From Nilaparvata lugens (lineage: Eukaryota; Arthropoda; Insecta; Hemiptera; Delphacidae): 64,000 nucleotides of DNA. The translations under genes and the position numbers were made by a program. Below, one piece after another: positions 43,886 through 54,400 of the stretch. The notes under the pieces were generated by a model. That model saw nothing but the letters and a program-made list of their open reading frames with translations, was not told where the DNA came from and searched no databases. The first letter of the stretch is position 1. Every line of letters begins with the position of its first letter. The stretch lies in the NCBI RefSeq assembly GCF_014356525.2, contig NC_052505.1, positions 13,619,098 to 13,683,097 of the forward strand. Reading direction: 5' to 3'.

Positions 43886-46725
43886 TAGATATAGCTGTGA
43901 TAAATGAGTACCTGCGTCTATGTTTTATAAATGTTCAATGTTTGAGAACCAAGTTCAATCTTCTGACAATTTTCCTTCAAAATGAAAAACCTGACATCCT
44001 ATGTGTGTGTGAACACTGGCTAGACAAGGAAGAAGCTAAATTCTATAGTAAAATTGAACTTGGTGAAAGGTCAATGAATCTAGAAGCAATCTATTGTCGC
44101 TCTACCCATAAAAATGGGGGTGTTTCTATATACTGTGGTATTGATATTAATGCTGTAATCAAACCAGTGGATCTCACTTCCTTTTGTGTGGAACGAGTTT
44201 TTGAGGCAGTTTGTATTGTCCTCAGTGAATTTTCTCTTGTTGTTGTGTCAGTGTACTGTTCTAATAACCTGTTCTTTGATCAATTTATGCATCAACTGGA
44301 ATTGTGCCTTGATTATGTAAGCATGCTTGGTAACAGAATTTATATAGGTGGAGACTTTAATGTACACCTAAACAAGGACGATGTTAAATCTCGTAAGCTA
44401 CAGAATGTTTTGAGGATGTCCAACTTGTTCTGGACTAGCCTGGCACCGACAAGAGGCTTGAATTGCCTTGATGGAGTAGCAACTAATGACAAGCCTAGTG
44501 CATATAGTGTGCTTATTGTGAACCCAGTTGTAGCTGATCATTGTGCATTACTTGTTGATGTGGAACAGCACGTGAAGGTGAGTACTGACTGTCCTGCCTG
44601 GGTGGCTAATTATAAGTTCTACAGCAGAAGGCTGACTGACAGCAGTGTAGAGGCTCTCAGGAGATGCCTGGAAGAGAGTGACTGGACATTTCTGCAGATG
44701 ATTGTTTCAAAAAAGGACAGATTTGACTTTTTCCACCTTGTATTGGTCTCGACCTTCAACTCATTTTGCCCGGCAGTGTCCTTCAAGCCGAATTTTCGAA
44801 ATAGAACAAATAAACCAAGGTCAAACAAGCTTAGCTCCACAAGTGGTTGGTACACATCCAATTTGCAAAGCTTGAGAGTGCTTCTTGAAATGTTGTACAA
44901 TGCTTACAAGACTGAGTCAAATGGTGTGCTATCTAATGAGAAACACAGGCATTATAACAGAGCCAAAAACATATATAGACAGGAGGTGGATAGAGCTAAA
45001 AAAGATTACAATGCTAGAGTGATTGACAAATCTCACAATCCTGTTAAGGCGGCTTGGAGCATTATCAGCAACTCATACAGAGCCAAGCCAGTGGTTCAAT
45101 GCAAAAAGAGTCCAGATGAGGTCAACAATGCTTTCATGGATGCTGTTGATGAGATTGTTGAAGGTCTACCAGAATCTATGGCAGATCCAGCATTGTCTGT
45201 CCCTTTGTCTCATCATAAGTTTACCTGTTTCAAACCCATTAGTGAGGAGGACCTGATGAGCATTGTTCAGGGTTTCAAAACAAGTCACAGCCAGGACGTC
45301 TATGGCCTATCGGTGTTCCTGTTGAAAAAATTGATATGGGTATTGATGGAACCTCTGCTGTCACTGGTCAACAGCTGCCTCATAGAAGGTGTTTTTCCTA
45401 ACTGCCTCAAGATTGCAAAGACAGTCCCAATTTTTAAGAAGGGTGATCCTACTGATGTAGGCAGCTTCCGACCAATATCAATTGTACCGGTGTTGGGTAA
45501 AATCATTGAAACGTCCATGTTGAGGCAGCTGACTGTATATCTGGAGAGGAGCAACCTGATGGGGGATATGCAGCATGGTTTCAGGAAAGGCAGATCTACC
45601 ACCTCTGCAGTGCTTTCATTGGTCGAAAGAATACATTTGGCTTTCGAGGAGCGCAAATCAGTTGACCTTGTGTTGTGTGACCTGACCAAAGCCTTCGACT
45701 GCGTGTCGCACAACATCCTGCTGGACAAGTTACATAGGTATGGCATCAGGGACAGTGCATGGAGCATGGTGGCAGACTATCTAAGCGACAGGAGGCAGGT
45801 TGTGTCGGTGATGGGTGCCACTTCAGAGGAAAGGAGAGTAGCACATGGAGTTCCTCAAGGATCTGTGCTTGGGCCACTGTTATTTCTTATACTCATAAAC
45901 GATCTCCACCTACAGAATTCTAGTCTGCTGTTTGCTGATGATACTACCATAGTTGGCAAGGGCAGTGGACCCCTGGAAGCTAGATGCTGTGCACAGGAGC
46001 TGTTTTCCGAGGCTAAAGAGTGGTTTGCTGCAAACAAACTCAAGTTGAACGAGGCCAAGACACAGGAGATGCTTTGTACTCTAAGCACCCACACTCCAGG
46101 GGATGAAGCGGTCATTTTGCTTGGCTTTAGAATTGATGCCAAATTAAGTTGGGAGCCGCATATTGACCAGGTATGCAGGAGACTGTCTAGAGTAATCTTC
46201 CTGTTCAGAAAGCTGAGAAGCCTCCTGAGTCTCGAGAGACTTGTGATGATGTATCATGCAGTGTTTTGCAGTCATGTGCAGTATGGAATTCTTCTCTGGG
46301 GCCATTCCCCACATGCCAATGACATCCTGCTTCTTCAAAAGAAGGCACTGCGGATCCTTACCTACAGTGACTTCATTGCCCATTGTCAACCCATCTTCAG
46401 ACGCCTGAAAGTGCACACCGTCTTCGGGCTGTATATACTGGCCTCTCTTACTGCAGTGAAGATAAACAGGGCTAACATGATGAGTAGGTGTCAGGTGCAT
46501 TCATACGGTACCCGCGGAAGGCTACAGTTGGAGATTCCACGCTGTAGGTTGTCAAGAGTGAAGGACTCTTTCCCAGTGTTGGCACTCAAAATGTTCAACC
46601 TGCTGCCGGGCTCGGTGAGGGATCTTCCTATAGGTGTTTTCAAGAAGAGGTTGTCAAGTTGGCTGATTGAAAGAAGCTATTACAGTGTCAATGATTTCCT
46701 TGGGGATAGCTTTGAGGGACTGTGA
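43840..46725 (+). CDS. ORF2 of the LINE: endonuclease and reverse transcriptase
   Basis: The frame is open from 43,840 to the TGA at 46,725; a GTG at 43,897 gives 942 codons, but there is no ATG before about 44,073. Domains in order: apurinic-type endonuclease with its conserved residues (FINVQCLR, CVCEHWL, VSVYCSNN, GGDFNVHL, ADHCALL), then reverse transcriptase (FRPISIVPVLGKIIE, HGFRKGRSTTSA, CDLTKAFDCVSHNIL, VPQGSVLGPLLF, LFADDTT active site), thumb region (DAKLSWEPHIDQVCRRL) and a C-terminus ending YYSVNDFLGDSFEGL. No internal stop or frameshift. I assign it to the CR1/Jockey group without a firm clade. The enzyme would copy element RNA at nicked chromosomal DNA. Its intact frame implies a young insertion. 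Confidence 0.88.
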   Translation, partial: QEAFSAHQASPQGKVVDIAVINEYLRLCFINVQCLRTKFNLLTIFLQNEKPDILCVCEHWLDKEEAKFYSKIELGERSMNLEAIYCRSTHKNGGVSIYCGIDINAVIKPVDLTSFCVERVFEAVCIVLSEFSLVVVSVYCSNNLFFDQFMHQLELCLDYVSMLGNRIYIGGDFNVHLNKDDVKSRKLQNVLRMSNLFWTSLAPTRGLNCLDGVATNDKPSAYSVLIVNPVVADHCALLVDVEQHVKVSTDCPAWVANYKFYSRRLTDSSVEALRRCLEESDWTFLQMIVSKKDRFDFFHLVLVSTFNSFCPAVSFKPNFRNRTNKPRSNKLSSTSGWYTSNLQSLRVLLEMLYNAYKTESNGVLSNEKHRHYNRAKNIYRQEVDRAKKDYNARVIDKSHNPVKAAWSIISNSYRAKPVVQCKKSPDEVNNAFMDAVDEIVEGLPESMADPALSVPLSHHKFTCFKPISEEDLMSIVQGFKTSHSQDVYGLSVFLLKKLIWVLMEPLLSLVNSCLIEGVFPNCLKIAKTVPIFKKGDPTDVGSFRPISIVPVLGKIIETSMLRQLTVYLERSNLMGDMQHGFRKGRSTTSAVLSLVERIHLAFEERKSVDLVLCDLTKAFDCVSHNILLDKLHRYGIRDSAWSMVADYLSDRRQVVSVMGATSEERRVAHGVPQGSVLGPLLFLILINDLHLQNSSLLFADDTTIVGKGSGPLEARCCAQELFSEAKEWFAANKLKLNEAKTQEMLCTLSTHTPGDEAVILLGFRIDAKLSWEPHIDQVCRRLSRVIFLFRKLRSLLSLERLVMMYHAVFCSHVQYGILLWGHSPHANDILLLQKKALRILTYSDFIAHCQPIFRRLKVHTVFGLYILASLTAVKINRANMMSRCQVHSYGTRGRLQLEIPRCRLSRVKDSFPVLALKMFNLLPGSVRDLPIGVFKKRLSSWLIERSYYSVNDFLGDSFEGL

Positions 46726-46858
46726 TGCCACGCCATCTTGATTATCAAGCTCAGAGTTTTTTTATTTTTTTGACGCGATCTATCCGGGAACACCTGGCTA
46801 ACGATCAAGACTTTGGATATATTGGATATATTGGATATATTGGATATATTGGATATAT
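46726..46858 (+). repeat. LINE 3' UTR and nonanucleotide tail
   Basis: About 85 bp of 3' UTR, then TTGGATATA repeated five times (46,814-46,858). Simple-repeat tails of this kind end many CR1-, I- and Jockey-group elements. The next base is already LTR. Confidence 0.88.
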
Positions 46859-47671
46859 AAGTATTATTAGTGATTAGGAGTAATAGCGTTATCAACAACG
46901 ATGGGAGGATATGTGTTGTTGTGATTTAGTAATTATGAGAACCCATTGGTAAGATCAAAAAATTATAAAGCGGCATAATTATTATTGGCGGATTACAAAA
47001 ATAAAAAATAAAATAAAATGCATGAACATTGAGGTTAGAGTTACTTGTTTACGTTTTGAAAAGAATTAGTCGATCTTGGATAAATCGATAATTATCCGAA
47101 CCAATACTGAATGAATCAGCTGATTATTCGATCAACCCATATGACCGGTTGAATCATATAAAATTCACTCATAAAAGATATATTATGTATACTAAAGGAA
47201 GTCGATGTGTAGAAATTGGTGAATACTTGTATTCACGACGAGCGTTTTAAGGATCAACTAGAAACAACTATAGTTGGTCCTGATTATTCTCTAGTGGTAC
47301 ATGGTTACTGATAATCAGTCATCAAATATTCTTTTAATTTCCTTACCGGTATTCTTCAAGAACTTCATAGAAGCAGCGGTAAGAATTACCAATCACCAGT
47401 CACTGAACCTTATGGTGACTATTTGTATTTATAAAATTTATGTTTCTACCACTGAGCTAGAGCTGAGGTTTGAACCCAGTAATTTTGCGAGCCGGAAGGC
47501 CTTAATTTTTTGTGAATTTATTCGCAAAAGAGGGAATTTAGAGACTGCTCTTATAAATACCAGAAACATCGTATTATCTGTGAAGGAATTGCAATCTACA
47601 ACTTCTCACAATAGCTTCATAACGTGGGACTCTATCATAAGAGATAACCCCCCCAGGAGCACAACTTCACA
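46859..47671 (+). repeat. right LTR of the gypsy element, 5' end removed
   Basis: It matches the left LTR from AAGTATTATTAGTG to ...AACTTCACA with a few percent differences, and lacks the 1,443 bp present in the left copy. Its left edge directly abuts the LINE tail, so integrase C-terminus, polypurine tract and LTR start are all missing. Confidence 0.85.
47446..47477 (-). other. tRNA-like boxes, second copy in the right LTR
   Basis: The same permuted pair (GGGTTCAAACC then TAGCTCAGTGGTAG on the minus strand) as in the left LTR. Confidence 0.5.
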
Positions 47672-47837
47672 ATGTAGATAATAATATCAAATTATGTTTT
47701 TTCCTGTTCAATTCAATATCAGCTGATTGTCGGACAGAGGCACAGCCTACTATAAATAGAGTAAGCTAAAGTAAGCCATGGCAGAGGTGTCAGCACATTA
47801 GTTGTATTGCGATCGGGCTACTGATCAGTACAGCTCT

Positions 47838-48370
47838 GAAAGCTTCTAAGGAGTATAAAAAATAATAGCATTAGAGCCTGTGGGATTTATATTTTCACTA
47901 TTCACTGTCACTTTTGTGTGCAAATCCAGCTTTATAACATATTAGTAAATAATGAGAAAGTAGGAATGGAATAATGAGATTCTGAAAGGATGAACTATTG
48001 AATGAATGTGTGAATGAATAAATGAATTAATAAATGAATGAAGCTAATCCAGCTTTATAACGTAATAGTAGATGTATGAAATGATGAAAATCTGAAAGGA
48101 TGAACGATTGAATGGTTGGAACTATTGAATGAATGAATGTTTTTATGAATGAATGCGAGAATGAACGAGTGACTCACCTGTGGCTCGCCACCAGCTCCAC
48201 CGCCCATGGCCACCAGCTGATGTGTGGTGATGGTCTCCACTTCACCCCCCTGACCACCCCCATTGCCACCACCCCCACCCCCGCTACCCGGCTCCACCTT
48301 CGGCACGTGCACCATTGTCGGTGTCACAACCTGACAACAAAAATATTGATAATTAACCACTAAATAATAA
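47838..48370. repeat. duplicated segment with an ewg exon, copy 1
   Basis: From GAAAGCTTCTAAGGAGTATA to just beyond the exon's acceptor it matches 48,960-50,000. It holds one unit of the GAATGAATG-rich repeat, against several in copy 2. Confidence 0.85.
48178..48330 (-). CDS. ewg: ewg, glycine-rich exon, copy 1 (downstream)
   Basis: The exon is 153 bp (51 codons, phase 0 at both ends): VVTPTMVHVPKVEPGS, a run of glycines, GGEVETITTHQLVAMGGG and AGGEPQ. The acceptor is TTGTTGTCAG and the donor GTGAGT. The protein is identical to that of the exon at 49,813-49,965; the visible DNA difference inside the exon is a third-position change (ACA against ACT, both Thr). Because both copies are in phase 0, a transcript could hold one copy, both, or either by exclusion. 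Placement in ewg rests on strand, phase and the interlocking neighbours. The glycine run is unusual for NRF-1 and may be lineage-specific. Confidence 0.75.
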
Positions 48371-48452
48371 TAAAATAGTTAATTGATTTATAACTCAATT
48401 ATTACAATTATTATTATTATATGTCTCAACTATAAATAAAAATTACTGAGTG

Positions 48453-48705
48453 TTCCGTGGTCTGGTAGATTAAGTGTTTGCATAGCAGCCTAAAGATCAC
48501 GGGTTCAAACCCGCTTATCACCAACAGTTTTTGACCAGGTCACTCCCGTGTTATCAGATGGGCACGGTAAACTGTCAGTTCCGGCTGAAGTATGACAGTC
48601 GTAAGGTTCATTGACTGCTTGAATTATATACTCAGGTGAGGTGGGACCTTCCCGCGAGGGAATCCTCACCAACAAAAGCCATGCGAATTTACTTTTTTAC
48701 AATTT
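48453..48705 (+). mobile_element. tRNA-derived SINE
   Basis: An A-box-like GTGGTCTGGTAGA near 48,458 and a B box GGGTTCAAACCC at 48,501-48,512 stand at the usual spacing of a Pol III promoter. The body ends with GGTGGGACCTTCCCGCGAGG, ACAAAAGCCATGCGAATTTA and a T-rich tail. No intact tRNA cloverleaf is visible, so I call it a SINE and not a tRNA gene. It lies between the two exon copies. Confidence 0.75.
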
Positions 48706-48794
48706 TTAACTAACACACATTGATTACTTTATTCTATTTTAGTATTTGTGATATTTTTAACAATAAGGTCACCACCTAACAAATTAAATATGAA

Positions 48795-48905
48795 TCACAA
48801 ACACAAGACAGTTTTGGGCTATGCCTGTTGTCATCTCCCAATCATATTGTTGTATTATTTAATGGTTTGTGATTGTCAATGTTAATAATGAAATCAATCA
48901 ATAAT
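48795..48905. repeat. LINE/SINE-like 3' end motif
   Basis: GACAGTTTTGGGCT...CTCCCAATCATATTGTTGTA...TTTGTGATTGTCAAT. The same phrase set lies at 50,680-50,910, 23,950-24,040 (shorter) and 58,787-58,880, and partly in repeat R. Confidence 0.65.
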
Positions 48906-48959
48906 GAATGTCATCTGCTCAATGATGCATTGATTGATGCATCTCCGTATAGTTAAGAG

Positions 48960-49800
48960 GAAAGCTTCTAAGGAGTATAAAAAATAATAGCATTAGAGCC
49001 TGTGGGATTTATATTTTCACTATTCACTGTCACTTTTGTGTGCAAATCCAGCTTTATAAAGTATTGGTAAATAATGAGAAAGTAGGAATGGAACAATGAG
49101 ATTCTGAAAGGATGAACGATTGAATGAATGTGTGAATGAATAAATGAATTAATAAATGAATGAAGCTAATCGAGCTTTATAACGTAATGGTAGATGTATG
49201 AAAAAGTATGAATGAAATGATGAAAATCTGAAAGGATGATCGATTGAATGGTTGGAACTATTGAATGAATGTGTGAATGAATAAATGAATTAATAAATGA
49301 ATGAAGCTAATCGAGCTTTATAACGTAATGGTAGATGTATGAAAAAGTATGAATGAAATGATGAAAATCTGAAAGGATGATCGATTGAATGGTTGGAACT
49401 ATTGAATGAATGTGTGAATGAATTAATAAATGAATGAAGCTAATCGAGCTTTATAACGTAATGGTAGATGTATGAAAAAGTATGAATGAAATGATGAAAA
49501 TCTGAAAGGATGAACGATTGAATGGTTGGAACTATTGAATGAATGTGTGAATGAATAAATGAATTAATAAATGAATGAAGCTAATCCAGCTTTATAACAT
49601 ATTAGTAAATAATGAGAAAGTAGGAATGGAACAATGAGATTCTGAAAGGATGAACTATTGAATGAATGTGTGAATGAATTAATAAATGAATGAAGCTAAT
49701 CCAGCTTTATAACGTAATAGTAGATGTATGAAATGATGAAAATCTGAAAGGATGAACTATTGAATGAATGAATGTTTTTATGAATGAATGCGAAAATGAA
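48960..49800. repeat. 141-bp tandem array in copy 2 of the duplicated segment
   Basis: Units beginning GAAGCTAATCGAGC start at 49,162, 49,303, 49,436 and 49,577 (spacing 141, 133, 141); the 133 reflects loss of one 8-bp ATAAATGA. Rich in GAATGAATG. The array explains why copy 2 is about 500 bp longer than copy 1. Confidence 0.88.
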
Positions 49801-49812
49801 CGAGTGACTCAC

Positions 49813-49965
49813 CTGTGGCTCGCCACCAGCTCCACCGCCCATGGCCACCAGCTGATGTGTGGTGATGGTCTCCACTTCACCCCCCTGACCACCCCCATTG
49901 CCACCACCCCCACCCCCGCTACCCGGCTCCACCTTCGGCACGTGCACCATTGTCGGAGTCACAAC
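49813..49965 (-). CDS. ewg: ewg, glycine-rich exon, copy 2 (upstream)
   Basis: Same 51 codons as the exon at 48,178, with acceptor TTGTTGTTAG and donor GTGAGT intact. The upstream exon (51,271) ends in phase 0, so this one joins directly. No stop or splice damage distinguishes the copies, so neither can be called a pseudo-exon from sequence alone. Using both would add a second block with the VPKVEPGS motif, a short sequence that could accept SUMO (V-K/K-V-E type), but that is inference. Confidence 0.75.
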
Positions 49966-50040
49966 CTAACAACAAAAACATTAATAATTAATCCCTAAAA
50001 TAATTAATCAGGAAATTGATTAATCGTTAATGAATTTATA

Positions 50041-50540
50041 ATTTATCACTTAATTATTACACTTATTAAGTCTCAATTATCAATAAAAAAAAGTAAATTC
50101 GTATGGCTTTTGTTGTTGGGGAGTCCCTTACGGGAAGGTCCCACCTTCAATATCAATAATTGATAACAATTAATTAATTAACAATTATCAATTAATCGAG
50201 AATTATCACTTAATTATTACACTTATTAAGTCTCAATTATCAATAAAAAAAAGTAAATTCGTATGGCTTTTGTTGTTGGGGAGTCCCTTACGGGAAGGTC
50301 CCACCTTCAATATCAATAATTGATAACAATTAATTAATTAACAATTATCAATTAATCGAGAATTATCACTTAATTATTACACTTATTAAGTCTCAATTAT
50401 CAATAAAAAAAAGTAAATTCGTATGGCTTTTGTTGTTGGGGAGTCCCTTACGGGAAGGTCTCACCTTCAATATCAATAATTGATAACAATTAATTAATTA
50501 ACAATTATCAATTAATCGAGAATTATCACTTAATTATTAC
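50041..50540. repeat. 160-bp tandem array containing an inverted SINE tail
   Basis: Three units; the phrase AAGTAAATTCGTATGGC starts at 50,091, 50,251 and 50,411 (exact spacing 160). Copies are almost identical (one T for C in the third). Part of each unit (TAAATTCGTATGGCTTTTGT, then GGGAAGGTCCCACC) is the reverse complement of the SINE 3' end at 48,640-48,705. Confidence 0.92.
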
Positions 50541-50679
50541 ACTTAGTAAGTCTCAATTATTAATAATTGATTAACAATTATTAATTAATCAAGAATTAAT
50601 CACATCAATCACTTTATTCTATTCTAATATTTGTGATAGATGTTAACAATGAATGGTCACCAACTAACAAATTAATCAC

Positions 50680-50920
50680 AAACACAAGACAGTTTTGAGC
50701 TCTGCCTGTTGTCTTCTCCCAATCATATTGTTGTATAATAATTATTTATTTATTAGATACAGCAAACAATACTATAGTCGGAATAGAAAAAACAGTCTTT
50801 TGCTCAAAACTTCTACAATTTCCTAATTTTGTTTCAAATTATCCAAATATTATGTATTAGTATTATAATTAAATATAATGGTTTGTGATTGTCAATAAAT
50901 GGAATAAATAAATAAATAGA
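50680..50920. repeat. LINE/SINE-like 3' end with AAAT tail
   Basis: ACAAGACAGTTTTGAGCT, CTCCCAATCATATTGTTG, an insert of about 150 bp, GGTTTGTGATTGTCAATA and then AATAAATAAATAAATAG. Related to 48,795-48,905. Confidence 0.6.
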
Positions 50921-51270
50921 TAAATATAAACATCAATGTCCGTTTACACCAAGCTTGGCCAAGACATTTGAAAATGGTCAAATAAGGTAAGCTTTACCAA
51001 AGCACTGAAACTTGAGATTTCTATGGCAAATAAACCAATTTCACCGTGTGTTCTACTCAAAAGAGCTGAATTTCATCGAATAAGCCGTGGTTTTCCAAAT
51101 AATATATTTTGAAAATAAATTTGAATGAAAAAACTTTCAAATAAGCACAGACCTTCTTAGAATCATCGTGTTTCTCTACCCAGCACTCCCAGCAGAGCTG
51201 GAATTCATCGTATAAGCAGGGGTTTTCTAAAAAAATTATATTTTGAAAATAAATTTGAATGTATCAATAC

Positions 51271-51383
51271 CTGCATGGTTCCATCACTCTGCGTATGTAT
51301 CTGCTGTATATTCGCCACTACCGTTTGATACATGGAGGCTGATACCGGAATGGTAACCATGCCGGAGACTGATACCGGATAGC
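51271..51383 (-). CDS. ewg: ewg (NRF-1 homologue), exon with the SMYQTVV block
   Basis: The exon completes a split glycine codon and then reads YPVSVSGMVTIPVSASMYQT, VVANIQQIHTQSDGTMQ, and leaves in phase 0 before GTATTG. The stretch I-P-V-S-x-S-M-Y-Q-T-V-V matches the vertebrate NRF-1 transactivation region (IPVSMYQTVV) except for a two-residue insertion, and is the best diagnostic in this gene. The acceptor is TTTTTTCAG. Together with the exon at 61,424 it fixes both strand and family. It lies 10 kb downstream of that exon; no extra exon was recognised in the gap. Confidence 0.9.
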
Positions 51384-51646
51384 CTGAAAAAATACATATT
51401 TTTTTTATTTATTTATTTACAAAGGTAACTACACAGCAGTCGGCATGAGAGTTAAGCATCATGTATCAGCGGGATTGTAGCCGTACTATAGTGGATGATT
51501 ATTATAATAGCTACTTTAAATAAGTATTATAAATTTCAAACCTAGGTGATGATGAGAGGATGACACGTTTTAATTATGATGCTTTCATGAATGGAGATAA
51601 CAGTTGAAGGTTATACACTATGTGTCACATTTTCAAAGATTGAGAC

Positions 51647-52380
51647 AGTCCAAAATAAAACAAGAGACAAGACAGATTGATCTAAAATTGACAGTTCAAA
51701 ACATGAAGGATTGTTCTAAAGGTGCGTACAGACTTTCGCTCTGCTCCGCAACCGAACGTCACTCCAGCAGAGCGATTGATGATCGACCGGAAAGCAAGAG
51801 TGGTTCGACCGGGAAACACGAGAAGATCTAACATCTTCCGTAACGTTCATGATGGGTGCGACTGCCGAGCGGGGGCGGAGCGACTGAGGTGATGGAGGAA
51901 CGAGGGTGGTACGAGGGCGGAGCGTGCTCGGTGCGGGTTAGAAGCGCGTATATGTGTACGCAGCTAAAGATTTACAGTCCAAAATAAAACAAGAGACAAG
52001 ACAGATTGATCTAAAATTGGCAGTTCAAAACATGAAGGATTGTTCTGAAATTGACAGTTCAAAACATGAAGGATTGATCTAAAATTGACAGTTCAAAACA
52101 TGAAGGATTGTTCTAAAGGTGCGTACAGACTTTCGCTCTGCTCCGCAACCGAACGTCACTCCAGCAGAGCGATTGATGATCGACCGGAAAGCAAGAGTGG
52201 TTCGACCGGGAAACACGAGAAGATCTAACATCTTCCGTAACGTTCATGATGGGTGCGACTGCCGAGCGGGGGCGGAGCGACTGAGGTGATGGAGGAACGA
52301 GGGTGGTACGAGGGCGGAGCGTGCTCGGTGCGGGTTAGAAGCGCGTATATGTGTACGCAGCTAAAGATTTACAGTCCAAA
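51647..52380. repeat. GC-rich element duplicated in tandem, 397-bp period
   Basis: A block of about 245 bp starting GGTGCGTACAGACTTTCGCT and ending GTGTACGCAGC occurs at 51,721 and again at 52,118. I found no difference between the copies. TGCGTACAGA / TGTACGCA are short inverted ends, so the block is probably a MITE caught in the duplication. The spacer has extra repeats of AAATTGACAGTTCAAAACAT. Confidence 0.88.
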
Positions 52381-52759
52381 ATAAGAAACAAATTTATTAA
52401 AGAGTACCCTTAGTTTTTCTCTCCCATTCAGTGCTTTCTTGTGAAAATTAGAATAATAAATACATAAAATAGTAAATAAATTTTCAAAATTAATGCATAT
52501 AATATAGTATTCGTAGTTCTCATATATATTCTACCAGAGGCAAAAATACGGTTAAAGAAAAATGGTCATATCAAGTTATAATATTCTATAATACTTGGAT
52601 ACTACCGGGTGTTCAAGTCTCTCCGTAGTAACTGCGTGGTACCACATTGTGTTCTGTTTAGAAACCCGTTTGACAAGTTTTTTGAGTAATTGAGTGTTTT
52701 GTATATATTTCACTGCGGAGGGACTTTTTGATCACTCTGTATTTAAAAAGCAGGAGTAA

Positions 52760-52855
52760 ATAATATTAATAGAATATTAATTCTATTAATATTAATTAAT
52801 ATTAATTAATTAATATTAATATTAATAGAATTAATATTAATCTATTAAATTGGAA
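52760..52855. repeat. AT-only palindromic stretch
   Basis: Alternating AATATTAATTAATATTAATT units with dyad symmetry around about 52,806. Probably simple-sequence expansion. Confidence 0.75.
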
Positions 52856-52910
52856 AAATTGGAAAAATAAATAAATAATAAATTGGAAAAACCTTGCTAT
52901 ACGTTACTAC

Positions 52911-53012
52911 TTATAGTGAGATTCACTTTAAACTGTCAGACTATCCTATGAATAACACTAATATTCCCCATTCAATCAATACTGACAGTTCTACGTGAAT
53001 CCCGCACTATAT
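52911..53012. mobile_element. short MITE with TATAGTG ends
   Basis: TATAGTGAGATTCACTTTAA at the left; AGTTCTACGTGAATCCCGCA then CTATA at the right. Inner ACTGTCAG / CTGACAGT also pair. Related to the element at 62,230. Confidence 0.7.
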
Positions 53013-53019
53013 GTGTAAT

Positions 53020-54400
53020 AAAAACATGTTTTATTATCCTTCTTGTTCTTTTATTATTACTATACAAAAGTAAGTATTGAACATTATCTCTTAGAATTCA
53101 ATAATATAATATCTAGTAGATAACTCAGGTTTTCATTTTCAGTAGTGAATGGTAAGAAATGACAGTATAAAATAGTGCAAAGCAGTAGAGCAGTAGTGAT
53201 AATGAGCAATATTCAATCATAGTTGATAAAGCTTCCACTTAGTCGAAGAAGTTACACTAAGTTGAATTTAAATTTAATACTTCAAGTTGAAAATTGTTCA
53301 GCGATTGACTGTGACTCTGTTCATAAATGGAATAAATTAATATAGAATATGCACAGTTGTTTAAATTGTAATAAAGTTAGTACGACAAAAAATATGAGAT
53401 TATGTGAAAAATATGTGATATGTGATTGAATTAGTTACAGACTGCAATTCGCTTCAACACTAGCGAAAATTTGTCATCACTTGTCAAAGTAGTCATATAA
53501 TTTCTAATGAATGTCAAATAAAATTTCTGATGGGAATAAAATTATTTATTTAATTGAAAAATATATATTTGAAGGATTGTTGACGTTGCAGGAATTATTC
53601 AAGATTGAAACTATGAAACAAAATAGATAAAAATTATAAAGATTGACGAACAAAGAATTAGTAAGTAGATGAAAACAAAGTTGAAAGAAGTTGACGAGAA
53701 AAGAAGCTGAAAGAAGAATCAATTGAATCCTTCGGAACTTGCAGGGACTTCCCGTTTTTAATATAGTTATGTATAATCCTATTTAATGGTATTTTTCTTT
53801 TTTCGTTTTATATTGTACTTTACTTTTTTCTTTTACAACCATTTTTGTCATTGTAATTTTGTTTTTTGGGATAGATAAAGATTTGATTTGAATGACGGAA
53901 TCAGTTGAAAGAATTTCAAGAATTAAAGCAACTAATGTGTTTCTGAGAACCCAAAATGAGGTTATCTCTAAAACGTCGGCATTCCATTCAGCCAATGCTC
54001 ACAGTTTGAAGAGAATCTCAATAAAATACTAGTATTTTTCAGTGCTAGATTTAAACAGAATCAATTACCTCCTCTATCTATTCAAATGTATCTTAAAAAT
54101 ATGGTAATTTTTCTGTTTGTAATTGCCGTCTTGCACAACGATAAATATGCAACTATTATTCATGTAATACTAGAAATCTAAATACTAAACTTAAACTGTC
54201 TAGAAAGTATGAAAACCGATCAATACCTCAAGATGTTCTTTAGAATAATTGTCCACTAGTTTTCCAGAATGATTATTGAGGTTTGATTTTATTCAGCATT
54301 CAAAAAATTGAATATCATCAAGGACCAGTGAAGCTTGAATAGTATAAACTCATCATTTATAATCCCAATGAATTCACTGGGATGTATAACGATATTCACA
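53020..54400. other. intron stretch, no gene recognised
   Basis: AT-rich intron of ewg. Only short composition-driven frames; no conserved domain seen on either strand. Confidence 0.5.

Noticed and set aside
34692..47671. An endogenous retrovirus with env
   Set aside because: No envelope-like frame exists between integrase and the right LTR; that space is occupied by the LINE.
48453..48530. A tRNA gene
   Set aside because: A and B boxes are present but no acceptor stem or anticodon arm can be paired; with the longer body and tail it is a SINE.
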